Of a stretch of DNA of 64,000 bases, positions 42,728 through 53,700 are shown in pieces (positions within the stretch are counted from its first letter, which is position 1; each line of letters opens with the position of its first letter). The translations under genes and the position numbers were made by a program. The notes below the pieces were generated by a model that saw nothing but the letters and a program-made list of their open reading frames with translations, did no database searches and had not been told where the DNA came from. Source of the DNA: Bolinopsis microptera (taxonomy: Eukaryota > Ctenophora > Tentaculata > Lobata > Bolinopsidae); NCBI RefSeq assembly GCF_026151205.1, contig NC_087078.1, forward strand, positions 17,625,118-17,689,117. Reading direction: 5' to 3'.

Positions 42728-45520
42728 CGAGGTTTTGCTTTCTAGCAGATAACAGTTCCGCGTCAGATATGCCCGGATAAATGTCTTCAAGGTTACCAGC
42801 TGTGGGTTTAACGTCACACCCACTGTCTGTCTCACACTGTAAGGTTAGGGTAACTGTGGTTACTAAGGTATTCGTTACTAGGTTACTAGCTTACTTGGTT
42901 AATGGGGGGGGGTGTCATGTCCGTCTATGTCCGCCTATGTCCTGTCCTTTTTGGATTCTATGAGACAACGGACGTGTTTTTTGGGACATTGGCGGACACG
43001 GACGGACATTGGCGGACTCGGACGGACATTGGCGGACCCGGACGGACATTGGCGGACTTGGATGGAAATTGGTGGACATTAACGGACATTGGTGGACATT
43101 AGCGGACAAACATTTTGAGGACTGAAGAGTACTGAAGAGTATTGAAGAGTACTGAGGAGGATGGCTGAGAAGGATGGCTGAGGAGGATGGCTGAGGAGGA
43201 TGACTGAGGAGGATGACTGAGGAGGATGACTGAGAGGGAGGAGAAGGATCAGGAAGACCCAGGAGGAGGAGGAGGAGGACCCAGAAGGAGGACCTAGGAG
43301 GAGGAGGAGGAGGAGAACTGAGGAGGATGACTGAGGAGGAGGAGGACTCAGGAGGAGGACTGAGGAGGACTGAGAAGGAGGAGGACTGAGGAGGATGGCT
43401 GAGGAGGATGGCTGAGGAGGATGACTGAGAGGGAGGAGGAGGAGGAAGAGGAGGAAGAGGACTGAAGAGGAGGAGGAGAAGGACTGAGGAGGAGAAGGAG
43501 GACCCAGGAGGAGGAGGACCCAGGAGGAGGAGGACCCAGGAGGAGGACCCAGGAAAAGGCCCCAGGAGGAGGAGGAGGACTGGGGAGGAGGAGAACTGTT
43601 GAGGACTGATAAGGAGGACTGAGGACGAGGAGGAAGAGTAGAAGCATGACTGAGGAGGTGAGGAGGAAGAGGACTGGGGAGGATCAGAAAGACCCAGGAG
43701 GACCCAGGAGGAGGAGGAGGAGGAGGACCCAGGAGGAGGAGGAGGACTGAGGAGGACTGAGGAGGAGGACTGACGATGACTGAGAAGGAGGAGGACTGAG
43801 GAGTACTGAGGAGGATGGCTGAGGAGGATGGCTGGGGAGGATGGCTGAGGAGGATGACTGAGGAGGATGACTGAGAGGGAGGAGGAGGAGGACTCAGGAG
43901 GAAGACTTAGGAGAAATGAGAAGGAGGACTGAGGAGAATTGAGGAGGAGGAGGAGGAGGACTGAATAGGAGGAGGAGAAGGAGGGGGACTGGGAGAGGAC
44001 TGGGGAGGAGGAGGACTGATGAGAAGGATGAGGAGGAGGACCCAGGAGGAGGAGGACTGAGGACCGAGGAGGAAGAGGAGGAGGATGAAGAGGAGGAGGA
44101 CCCAGGAGGAGGAGGACTGAGGAGGAGGACTGAGGAGGACTGAGGAGGACTGAGGAGGATGGCTGAGGAGGATGGCTGAGAGGGAAGAGGAGGAGGAGGA
44201 GGAGGACTGAGGAGGACTGAGAAGGAGGAGGAGGAGGAGGAGGACTGAATAGGAGGAGGAGGAGGGGGACTGGGGGAGGACTGAGGAGGAGGATGGAGGA
44301 CTGAGGAGAAGGATGAGGAGGAGGACTGAGGACTGAGGAGGAAGAGGAGGAGGATGAAGAGGAGGAGGAGGACCCAGGAGGAGGACCCATGAGGAGGACT
44401 CAGGAGGAGGAGGAGGACTGGGGAGGAGGAGGACTGTTGAGGACTGATGAGGAGGACTGAGGACGAGGAGGAGGAGTAGGAGGACTGAGGAGGGGAGGAG
44501 GAAGAGGACTGAGGAAGATCAGGAAGACCCAGGGGGAGGAGGAGGAAGAGTAGGAGGAGGAAGCATCTAAATGTTATTTCCATTTTTGTCCGTTTTTGTC
44601 CATTTTTGTCCGTTTTTGTCCGCTCTATTTTTTGTCCGTTTTGAAAATATAGGGTACCGAACGGACAAAAAACATGATCCCCTATAACAGCTAAAATTGA
44701 ACATTTTATTTAGCAATTTAGGTGTCCATTAATGTCCGCCTATGTCCGCCTATGTCCGTCTATGTCCGCCTATGTCCGCCTATGTCCGTCTATGTCCGCC
44801 TATGTCCGCCTATGTCCGCCTATGTCCTGTCCTTTTTGGATTCTATGAGACAAGCGGACATAGACGGACGTGACACCCCCCCCCCCGTTAATAGACAACT
44901 TAACTAGATGTAATAGGTTTAACATGGAAATGAGCAGATAGGAAGGACGAAGGTGGTTCATTGTTGGGTTAATGATAAATCAAACTGATACCACAACAAT
45001 ACAAAAATGTCAAGCTCAAACAAAATGTAGAACCTCCAGGCACAACAAGCGTGTAACACTTAACAACTAGGTGATTACTGTAACATACCTTAGTGTTTAT
45101 GTCACTGTCACAAGTATTAGACAATAACTCTAAAACTGTAATCTGGTGAGGATCCTGGATAGAGCCCCCATTGTTCTGCTGGCTGTTCTTCTCAAGTGCA
45201 GTACAATCGAGTGCTGATCCAGTGCTGCACTCGAGTGCTAAACGTTGGTCCGTGCACTCGACACCGCTGTCCGTGCTGTTCGTACTGCTTTGTGCCACTA
45301 GAGGGAAAAGAAGGGTACTCAAATGTTATAGAAATTATATACTACATTTTGGAATCAAAAAGTTGTTCGGAAAAGAGGGTGGAACGTCAAAATGAGATCA
45401 GACAGATGTATGAAGTTGATTGGAAGTTGTATTCTTACGTTTATTAGCAACTGCTGGAGTAAAAGTTAGTCCCACACAAACACTCTCATCATCATCAGAA
45501 TAATAGGACATCTCATCCAT
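42728..45520 (-). CDS. Minus-strand spliced gene spanning the purine-rich element
   Basis: Exon a, 45520-45439: [20 protein letters not shown], donor GTAAGA. Exon b, 45297-45089: begins after CCTCTAG, joins in phase 1, is Ser/Thr/Cys-rich ([20 protein letters not shown]) and includes [14 protein letters not shown], donor GTATGT. Exon c, 42799-42728: after CCCACAG, donor GTAAGT; two frames are open, one ([14 protein letters not shown]) agreeing in phase with exon b, the other ([20 protein letters not shown]) looking more protein-like. If the latter is real, an exon is missing between b and c. No domain is recognised. The intron b-c contains the whole 42904-44886 element. A CACGTG core with a nearby ATTGG lies about 440 bp upstream of the ATG (near 45,958). 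Confidence 0.5.
42984..43105. repeat. GGACATTGGCGGAC array
   Basis: About six imperfect units of roughly 18 bp (GGACATTGGCGGACACGGAC type). Part of the TIR element. Confidence 0.85.
43110..44565. repeat. Purine-strand satellite (GAGGAGGACTGAGGA)n
   Basis: About 1.45 kb in which the plus strand is overwhelmingly G and A, broken by ACTGA and CCCAGG words. Higher-order blocks of several hundred bp repeat (for example 43,136-43,330 against 43,390-43,440 and 43,800-43,880). On the minus strand it is a polypyrimidine array rich in TCCTCAG words. Confidence 0.95.
44725..44826. repeat. (TATGTCCGCC)n array
   Basis: About nine or ten near-perfect 10-bp units, some with TATGTCCGTC. Part of the TIR element. 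Confidence 0.95.
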
Positions 45521-45524
45521 CTGC

Positions 45525-46670
45525 TAGAAGTAATCGGGGAGTTAGAGTTATCAAGATCTGGACAAAAGAAATAATCAAACTGGGTATTTCAATTATTTTC
45601 TGAGAAGAGCTGTCATAAATGTCTTCGGCTCGAGCCTTAAATACAAATCATTACTTATAGAGCATGTGAGAGGCTAGGCACATATCATTTCCTCTACCCA
45701 AATATAACGTAAAATTCATCATCAAAGTCACAAACCGACAAAACAATATTACAATCATAGCTACAATAAAGTTTGAAAGTCCTGGAGATGTCCTGGAGAT
45801 GACCTGGAGATGTCACCCGGGTCCATCTTAAATTCATCTCAAATGATCCAACGTATTAAGCTGGTGCCCTGGTGGCACTCAGTAGTCACTATAAATTGTC
45901 GCATATCTCTTTGAAAAAAGCTCCCCCTGACCAAGCTCTGTGATTGGCCGGCGGGATGTCACGTGATGATGAGGTTTTACGTGAAGTTATTATTCGTTCG
46001 TGCGAGCGGATCGAGATTATGAAGTACTCGTAAAGAAATGTGGATCATTCATTTGTGACAACACAAGAGTTCTGATTTCGAAATTTCAATTATCACCTTA
46101 CTTTCCTTTCGTTTAAAGCGTCCTCTTTCTGTTCTAAGTCTCAAAACGGTTCAAAATTCTAAATTTGCGATATGATTCGTATTTTTTGGCATTGTGTTGG
46201 AACCATAAGCTGGACCCATGAAGCTTTTAAGAAATAAGATATTCGATTTAGGTCACTAAGTGGTACTTAACAGAGATCGGTGGCCGTATCTTGGTAACGG
46301 ATCAACAAACAAAAATAGAAAACTTGTGAACTTTCAAGCCAGCTACGTCATAGATCGAAAACAACTTTGCTTTCCCACTTAATAAGCACTTAATACGACC
46401 CCACAAGTTAGCAACTGTAAGGTTTTAGGTCCAACGTCGATTGGCGGGAACCCAGGGAATATCCTGGCATAACTAAGTAAATCCGAGGTTCTGAGGTTTA
46501 AAATAACTATGTACCCTGTGTAAATATCTCCTAATTTAAGGTCCAAGGTAAGGATGACAGAAGTACGGAAACGATGTTAAACGATATAGCAGATTTCAGA
46601 TGATCACTTTAGTGGTAAACTCCCACATACCTCTTAAATTTCCGGAATTTGAAACGAAGAATACGGCGGA
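45525..46670. other. No gene seen
   Basis: Upstream of the minus-strand gene start at 45520. Near 45,940-45,965 a GTGATTGGCC (inverted CCAAT) and TCACGTGATG lie close together, a plausible promoter module. A GGAGATG triplication is at 45,783-45,812. Confidence 0.45.
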
Positions 46671-46675
46671 ACTGA

Positions 46676-49600
46676 TGGCATATTAGTAAGGGGAAAAGTG
46701 GCATTCCGTTGGATTCGAATGTTCACAAGGATTTCTCAACGGAATATGGTGGTTAGGACCCCTACGAACATAATTAGACTTGTTGCCAATTTTGTATCTC
46801 AACGGAAACACCACTTTTACCACTTTTTACCACCTTTGTACCACCTTTCTGGTTTGCCAAATATCTTTAGTTGTGAACATCATAGAAGGCTGAAAATTAA
46901 CCTAGAATGTTTATCTTATCAAGGAGTAAAACTTTTGTATCAAAAATTTTTACATTGGACAATCAGTTAATTGGATAATTACCAATTAGTTAATCACCAA
47001 AAAAAGTGAAAATTTTTTATTGGCTCAAAATGATTAAAATCGTTTGAAACACGGAGAAATGTAGTTTTTAGAAAAACTTCAAAAATTTTTCACTTAAAAT
47101 TTTTTTTCGAGACTTCAAAAAAAAAGTTTGAAAATTTGAAAATATTTTTTTCCGCCAAAAGTGATCGAATTGCATGAAACGTGGATAAAAATGCTTTGCA
47201 GAAAAAATTCGAAGATTTTTAGATTGGGGAATACTAAAATCATCAATATTTGAAGTTGGAGTTCAGTAAATCTCGACATATTTTAGTAATTAGGAATAGC
47301 TTAGCGGAAAGGGCTGGACCTGAAAAAGGTTAACCACACAATATTAGAGTTTTATAACTAATTACAATACAGCTTTATCAAATTCCACATAAAGAAACAT
47401 CACAAAAGGACCATTTAAGATCGAACCGATTTTACCTGCTGTACTATCATTTTATTGATTTCAATGATCAAAACCTCTGTCAATCTTGCCAATCTATACC
47501 GGGTATCTGAATGTACCGGACCAGTGGCGTAACGTTGCCTGTTGGCGCCCCCTGCCGAAAAAAGCGCCTCCCTGTTGGCGCCCCCTCCCCTTTTGGTGCC
47601 CCTCCCTAAAATTGAACAAATTAGGTGATTTTAGAGAATACGCCGGTAAAATCTCTATAAAAGTGTGTATCTAGAGCAAAACGCGCAGTTTTGCTATTAC
47701 TTTAGTTAAGTTTTCGAAATTGTCCCACATTCAAACGACGATTTGGCGCCCCCCTAAGACGGCGCCCCCCTGCACAGCGGGGTCAGCAGGGCCTTTCGTT
47801 ACGCCACTGTACCGGACCTCTTATTTACCTCTATAATTAGACCCAGTTGTGCAAGAAATGCGATTTCTCACAGGGGTTTCTTTAAACTGTGCACTTTTTG
47901 TCACTCTCGCAACTCGCAAGAGGCCTGGTATTATAAGGGGGGGGGGGGGGGGGAATAACCCCATATGTCATTGCCAGGGTCGGGATAGAGCTGGAGATTT
48001 AGCTAGATTTAGAGTAAACTGGTGGTAGCTGGGTGGTGCTAGCATGGATGTAGCAGAACGTAGCTACACGGGGTTTCATTGGAGTTGGTTATTTTAATGG
48101 CCAAAGAGTGCCGGAACTAAAGTTACTTAAGATTGCAGTTTAGGGGCAGTGTAAACCACGGTGTAGTCAGGGACACAGAGCTACAGTGCAGGAGTACTGT
48201 AAAATAACAGTGCAAGTGATACAGTCTGCAACAGTAAAACTCCGAAGAAGGAGATAAGATTGTGGCTGCAGAGGAGGAGAGTAGCTGGAACCTGATTGTG
48301 TTTGTGTTGAAAGAAGAGGAGGAAGAAGAGTTTCCTGCTCTGGTAACTGTATTTTTGGAAGAGGTGGGGTGAGAACTTATTTTCAAGCGACAAGGGTGGG
48401 CTGGAAGCAACCAGATACAGCTATCCGACCTATTAAGATCACCGTCCTGAGCTTAACAGCATTTCATCAGAATCTTATGAAAACAAAGAGACTGACCCAC
48501 CCTTTTTAGATCCAACGAAACCCTTTATATAAATCGACTTTTCTGCATGAATTACTTCATGGTATCTTCTTATCAAGGCTATAGACCTTGCCGTACCGGA
48601 TTTATTGATCAAAGTGAGTCTCTTTAGCCCTCTTCTTGTTTAGAGCTTTAGGTAAGTGATCAAACTCTTCGCTACTCGCTCTTCACTGGATCTATCAGGA
48701 CAGATTCACATCTTTTTAGGTCTCAACCAGCCTTAGTTTTCCTGTTTTCATTATGTAGTACGTTCTGTTACCTCCATTTTAGCACCACCCAGCTTCCATC
48801 AGTTCACTCTAAGTCTAGCTTCGTCGGCGTTTTACTGTTGCAGACTGTATCACTTGCACTGTTCTATTGCAGTACTCCTGCACTGTAGCTCTGTGTCCCT
48901 GACTACACCGTGGTTTACACTGCCCCTAAACTGCAATCTTAAGTAACTTTAGTTCCGGCACTCTTTGGCCATTAAAATAACCAACTCCAATGAAACCCCG
49001 TGTAGCTACGTTCTGCTACATCCATGCTAGCACCACCCAGCTACCACCAGTTTACTCTAAATCTAGCTATTTCTAGCAACTTTTCAATGCTATCTCCAGC
49101 TCTATCCCGACCCTGGCAATGACATATGGGGGTTATTCGAGGTATATGGCATAGCAAACGAAGCGGCATGCGCATTCACAATACAAAAAAGCCACAATGG
49201 ATGATGGAAGGTATATTTACACTCGCTTCCTATACCCCCCCCCCCCCCCCCCTATAATACCAGGCCTCTTGCGAGTTGCGAGAGTGACAAAAAGTGCACA
49301 GTTTAAAGAAACCCCTGTGAGAAATCGCATTTCTTGCACAACTGGGTCTAATTATAGAGGTAAATAAGAGGTCCGGTACATTCAGATACCCGGTATAGAT
49401 TGGCAAGATTGACAGAGGTTTTGATCATTGAAATCAATAAAATGATAGTACAGCAGGTAAAATCGGTTCGATCTTAAATGGTCCTTTTGTGCTGTTTCTT
49501 TATGTGGAATTTGATAAAGCTGTATTGTAATTAGTTACGAAACTCTAATATTGTGTGGTTAACCTTTTTCAGGTCCAGCCCTTTCCGCTAAGCTATTCCT

Positions 49601-50225
49601 AATTACTAAAATATGTCGAGATTTACTGAACTCCAACTTCAAATATTGATGATTTTAGTATTCCTCAATCTAAAAATCTTCGAAATTTTTCTGCAAGGCA
49701 TTTTTATCCACGTTTCATGCAATTCGATCACTTTTGGCGGAAAAAAATATTTTCAAATTTTCAAACTTTTTTTTTGAAGTCTCGAAAAAAAATTTTAAGT
49801 GAAAAATTTTTGAAGTTTTTCTAAAAACTACATTTCTCCGTGTTTCAAACGATTTCAATCATTTTGAGCCAATAAAAAATTTTCACTTTTTTTGGTGATT
49901 AACTAATTGGTAATTATCCAATTAACTGATTGTCCAATGTAAAAATTTTTGATACAAAAGTTTTACTCCTTGATAAGATAAACATTCTAGGTTAATTTTC
50001 AGCCTTCTACGACGTTCACAACTAAAGATATTTGGCAAACCAGAAAAGTGGTACAAAGGTGGTAAAAAGTGGTAAAAGTGGTGTTTCTGTTGAGATACAA
50101 AATTGGCAACAAGTCTAATTATGTTCGTAGGGGTCCTAACTACCATATTCCGTTGAGAAATCCTTGTGAACATTCAAATCCAACGGAACCCTTAAATCGA
50201 CCACTTTTCCCCTTACTATATGCCA
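46676..50225. mobile_element. 3.5-kb imperfect palindrome (long foldback element)
   Basis: The left arm (46,676 to about 48,245) and right arm (about 48,829 to 50,225) are inverted copies, ending TGGCATA(T)TAGTAAGGGG on each side. The spacer is about 580 bp and partly repeats arm sequence (TAGCACCACCCAGCT.CCA words at 48,783 and 49,029). The arms are distinguished by a 288-bp hAT MITE only in the left arm, about 95 bp only in the right arm next to the C run, a 12-bp insertion near the right end, and scattered substitutions. No transposase is present; the mirrored frames at 46,698-46,970 and 49,922-50,173 are by-products. Each arm carries ACCACTTTTTACCAC-like modules shared with the 59-62 kb element. 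I infer a foldback DNA transposon. Confidence 0.8.
47522..47809. mobile_element. hAT-type MITE, 288 bp, with 8-bp target duplication and empty sister site
   Basis: It begins CAGTGGCGTAACG and ends CGTTACGCCACTG (perfect 13-bp TIR). TACCGGAC flanks both sides (47514-47521 and 47810-47817). The other palindrome arm keeps the unoccupied site (one TACCGGAC, inverted, near 49,372-49,379). TIR and 8-bp duplication fit hAT. The interior is GCGCC-rich with no coding capacity. Confidence 0.95.
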
Positions 50226-50724
50226 TGGCTTCCTTTTAATTTCGTCATCCTCTTTTCAGGGACGAATGACAGTATACAGCCACTAAAGATTAACATCGAG
50301 CCATTGTCTGAATGATTTTGGAAAATTGCAGGGTGTACTCTCGTATCTCATTTATTGGGGCAAATAAGCTTATGAGCCAGAAATGCTATATTATTTTAGA
50401 CCATTCTTCACACAGAACACTTTAAATTACAAGTTGTATTTGTACTCGGGAAAAGGAACCAGTAAAATCGTCAAGAACAAGGACTAATGAAATAAGCTAA
50501 ATTGATATGTAGCTCCACTATAACAGTACACGGATGATCACTCGATCTGAACTTAGTAAATTAAGAAGCAGCTAATGTTTTCAATAACAATCTAGCTATA
50601 TCTTGCGGTTGACGAGGTCCGCACTAAACAGACGATACGAAGGAGTTCTATAACTAGTCAGGATATGAGAACGAAAGCTAATTTAATTAGAGATTCAGGG
50701 AGAGTACTTTATACCAGGTTCTGA

Positions 50725-51055
50725 TGGACACGTGACAAAACTGGATCACGTGATGTCACCAGCTTGTTTCATTGGTTGACATGGGAACTGAAGAGGCGAA
50801 CACGTGGTGAACTGGAATTAATTACAGGATAGTTATTCGGTAAACGTGATGTACAAATAACACTTCACAAGTTAACTGTTAGACTTTCCGCTAACAAGCA
50901 AAGTGGCCAACACTGCCATTCAAACACAAGCAGTTCACCTACTCGAACAAACCGACCAACCAGACAACCGTATTTAAATCACGTGACTCAATTCTCCCAA
51001 TCAGACCACAGTATTTAAACCACGTGACTCAATCCTACCAATCAGACCACAGTTA
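50725..51055. promoter_or_regulatory. CACGTG/CCAAT module with 40-bp tandem repeats
   Basis: Five CACGTG cores (about 50728, 50744, 50800, 50982, 51020). The last two are in a tandem unit of about 40 bp containing CCAATCAGACCACAG, TATTTAAA and CCACGTGACTCAAT. The pairing resembles NF-Y plus USF-type promoters, with a TATTTAAA that could act as a TATA element. Inferred. Confidence 0.45.
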
Positions 51056-53479
51056 CCACCACAGGTCACACCTAGTATTGTGCAGTCCCTCTCAGAGCTG
51101 TACCCGGAAGTGGTCCAGATCCCAGATTACAGTGTATGCTGACAGAATGCGAGACAGGAGAGGCAGAGCTGGTGTGTCTATAACAGTGTATAACTAAAGC
51201 TGATATCTGAGGGAGAGGAGGTGTGAAGTTTTAATCCGGATATGGACTGACTGACTGGGACCCTGGAATTGGGTTTCTGGTGGAAAACTAGGGACAGAGG
51301 GATAGGGTTGATGATTAGGCTGCGGTTGTATTGAGTTGAATATCAGTATATCAACCCTTCACATAGCAACCATATCAACCATTACATAGCAATTAAAAAG
51401 GGAGAGATTACAGATTTACTGTTTAGTTAGGACAACAAATTCCATCAAACTTTAATATTACATTTTGCCGTTAGGAGTCCAAAGAAGCAAGGAGATAAAT
51501 CCTGAAAATGGTGCTCCATCTGAGTAGGGGGGGGGGGGGGGGGGGGTAACCAGCGTAGAATGACAAAATATACCGACAAATTGAAGTTTCCATAACACGC
51601 TAATGGTCGTGAATTAGATGTAATGCATTGTCACCAGACAAATACAACGATAACAAGAACAGCACAAACAACACCAATGAAACGGCAATACACCAGGAGC
51701 TCTGGAGAAATTGTGACTAATTTTAGGATGAATCAAACGTAAAGTAAACAAATCAGTGCACCCAAACAATACCCTCCAACTTCAACAGATCAGATGGATG
51801 AGAAGTCATGCACTTGCATTGGAACTGTGTACAATATTACGTTAATTAGGGAGGTGCCTGAAACCTGCCGGAAGGTACGTTTCCAGCTGTTTATATGGAG
51901 CAATTAATGTAGAGACTGCACCCAGTGCAACACCAGGTTGTGGACATCTGTTTTAATTAAATTATCGCCTGTGACAACTTTGCTTTCTCTATATTTTCCC
52001 CGATCATCCTTGTTAAAAAAGTAACTCACACATTTATCAGCTAATCACAATATTCGTAGCAGGTAAAAATAACTAAAAAAGTTTAAAACTAACATTTAAA
52101 CACCGAGATGTTGTCAAGAAAAGGAATGTGTTTTTGAGCTTATAAGTCTAAAAACCAACGAGAATTGCCGAAAAATTTTAAACTAGGGAATTGTTAAATA
52201 AGCATTAGAAAAAACCCAAAATATGAGTCGCAGAAAAGACAGATCGCCATAAATAAGAAAATATATCATAATACTATAATGGTGACATATTGGACGTACT
52301 TGATGCTTTCCAATACAGAACCAACTTGAAAATATTTAACATCCTGAAAGATGCAGAATTAGGGGGCCAGGGGCATTACAAAATAATTACCAGAACTATA
52401 AAACAGTAAAAATGCAATTCCCGAACGCTAAATGATACTTGACGCAGGGGGGTTGAAACGATTAGCGCTGTGAGTGCAAAATGCCATTATTAGTCACTAC
52501 AGACACTGTTGAGACAGTGTGAGGGGTGAATACTTGGTGAAGTTCGGTACATTGAGCCATTCTCTGCTTTATCCTGTAGGAAGATAGAGTCTAGAAAGTT
52601 GAATGATAAAATGCTGTCCCAGCCTCATTCATTATTAGTCAAGCTTTGAAATGATAATCGTTATAAAAGTCAGGGCCACAATCAGTGATTTAAACACGAA
52701 GATTTTGAACAGCAAAAGGGCAAAAATTGGAATTAAACAAAGGAACAGCCGTCAGGCACACGGTATAAACTGTAAAGGTACACGGTGAATGTCAAAGGGT
52801 CGAATAAAAGGTCGAATTGGGGCCTATTAGTGTCAACGACAAAGACTAACTTTATTACTTTATTAGTTCCGGAAATCATTTTGTAAAGAACACAGACTTG
52901 TAGTGCTAAACAGGATAAATAATAGCCACCCTTCTAAACAGGATAAATATTAAATACTAGCCACCCTTCTAAAAAGCAAATAAAACGTGTTTGATTTGTC
53001 ACGCTTTGTCTTGGGTAAGTTATGAAAGTAACTGTACATGAGCTCGCAAGTCGCAATAACAATAGAAAGTTTCAATAATATTTCAAGCTTTAAGAAAAAC
53101 GAATAAATAACTTAGGGCGGTCTGTGGTAAACAGCTATCTAGTGCTTTAGGAGTAGTAAGTAACAGATTGGATAAGAAAATGTAACAAATATTAAAAGTT
53201 TAAGAAACAACACAGTGAATAACCGCTGGTTCGAAGTGCGTGTTTAATATCAAAGTTTTATTAAACACAATTGTAAACTTTAGTTTAAACTTCTGTGTGA
53301 GAAATTCAAAGAAGGCTCGAAAACAATTCTGCGGATCATACTGAAATAACTCTAACAATATGACTTGTACATGTGATACGAAATAACATAGCAGCTCCCG
53401 GCTCCGTTACTCTTGTTTTTTCCTTCAGGGCAAGCAAAGTTGGCAGCAGCGTAACGAGACAGTACGTCTGGCAAAATGT

Positions 53480-53700
53480 CACTTTATCAACCAATCAGGG
53501 ACCAGTATAGAAACCACGTGACACCTTGGGAACCATTCGGTTGCTACCAAGAATACCACATGACAACTCACATCCGATCTTTGCGGGCTTCTAACCAGCA
53601 CAGTCGGAACTTACTTCATCAGTCCAACTGACCAATAACAGCTCAAGCTGGACGGTGAGAACCAATGAGCGTTGGAGTAGGCGTCACGTGGGGGTATATC
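53480..53700. promoter_or_regulatory. CCAAT plus CACGTG module
   Basis: CCAATCAGGGACC then CCACGTGACACC near 53,490-53,520, and ACCAATGAGCG then GTCACGTGGGGG near 53,660-53,690. The same arrangement as at 50.98 kb. Inferred. Confidence 0.35.

Larger units (their letters stand above)
42904..44886. mobile_element. 1,983-bp TIR element made of purine-rich satellite, 6-bp target duplication
   Basis: The termini are inverted: left GGGGGGGGGTGTCATGTCCG continuing TCTATGTCCGC, right the reverse complement with one mismatch in 30. GTTAAT flanks both ends (42898-42903 and 44887-44892). Next to each terminus is a direct copy of TCCTTTTTGGATTCTATGAG followed by ACAA. The interior holds a CGGACATTGG array, then about 1.45 kb of GAGGAGGACTGAGGA-type purine repeats, then a TATGTCCGCC array. 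No real gene: the 491- and 229-residue frames are translations of the satellite. I infer a short hyphenated MITE that gained a large satellite between two copies. Confidence 0.75.

Noticed and set aside
42398-42745. 115-codon frame of VTSHQSP repeats
   Set aside because: A 7-bp satellite read over 21 bp; open because no frame contains a stop.
42915-44583. Long open frames of 491 and 229 codons on the minus strand
   Set aside because: Both are translations of the purine/pyrimidine satellite (Ser/Pro/Leu only); no codon structure beyond the repeat.
46698-50173. Mirrored 83-90 codon frames in the two palindrome arms
   Set aside because: Same sequence twice by inversion; no domain, and it spans the ACCAC repeat modules, so likely non-coding.
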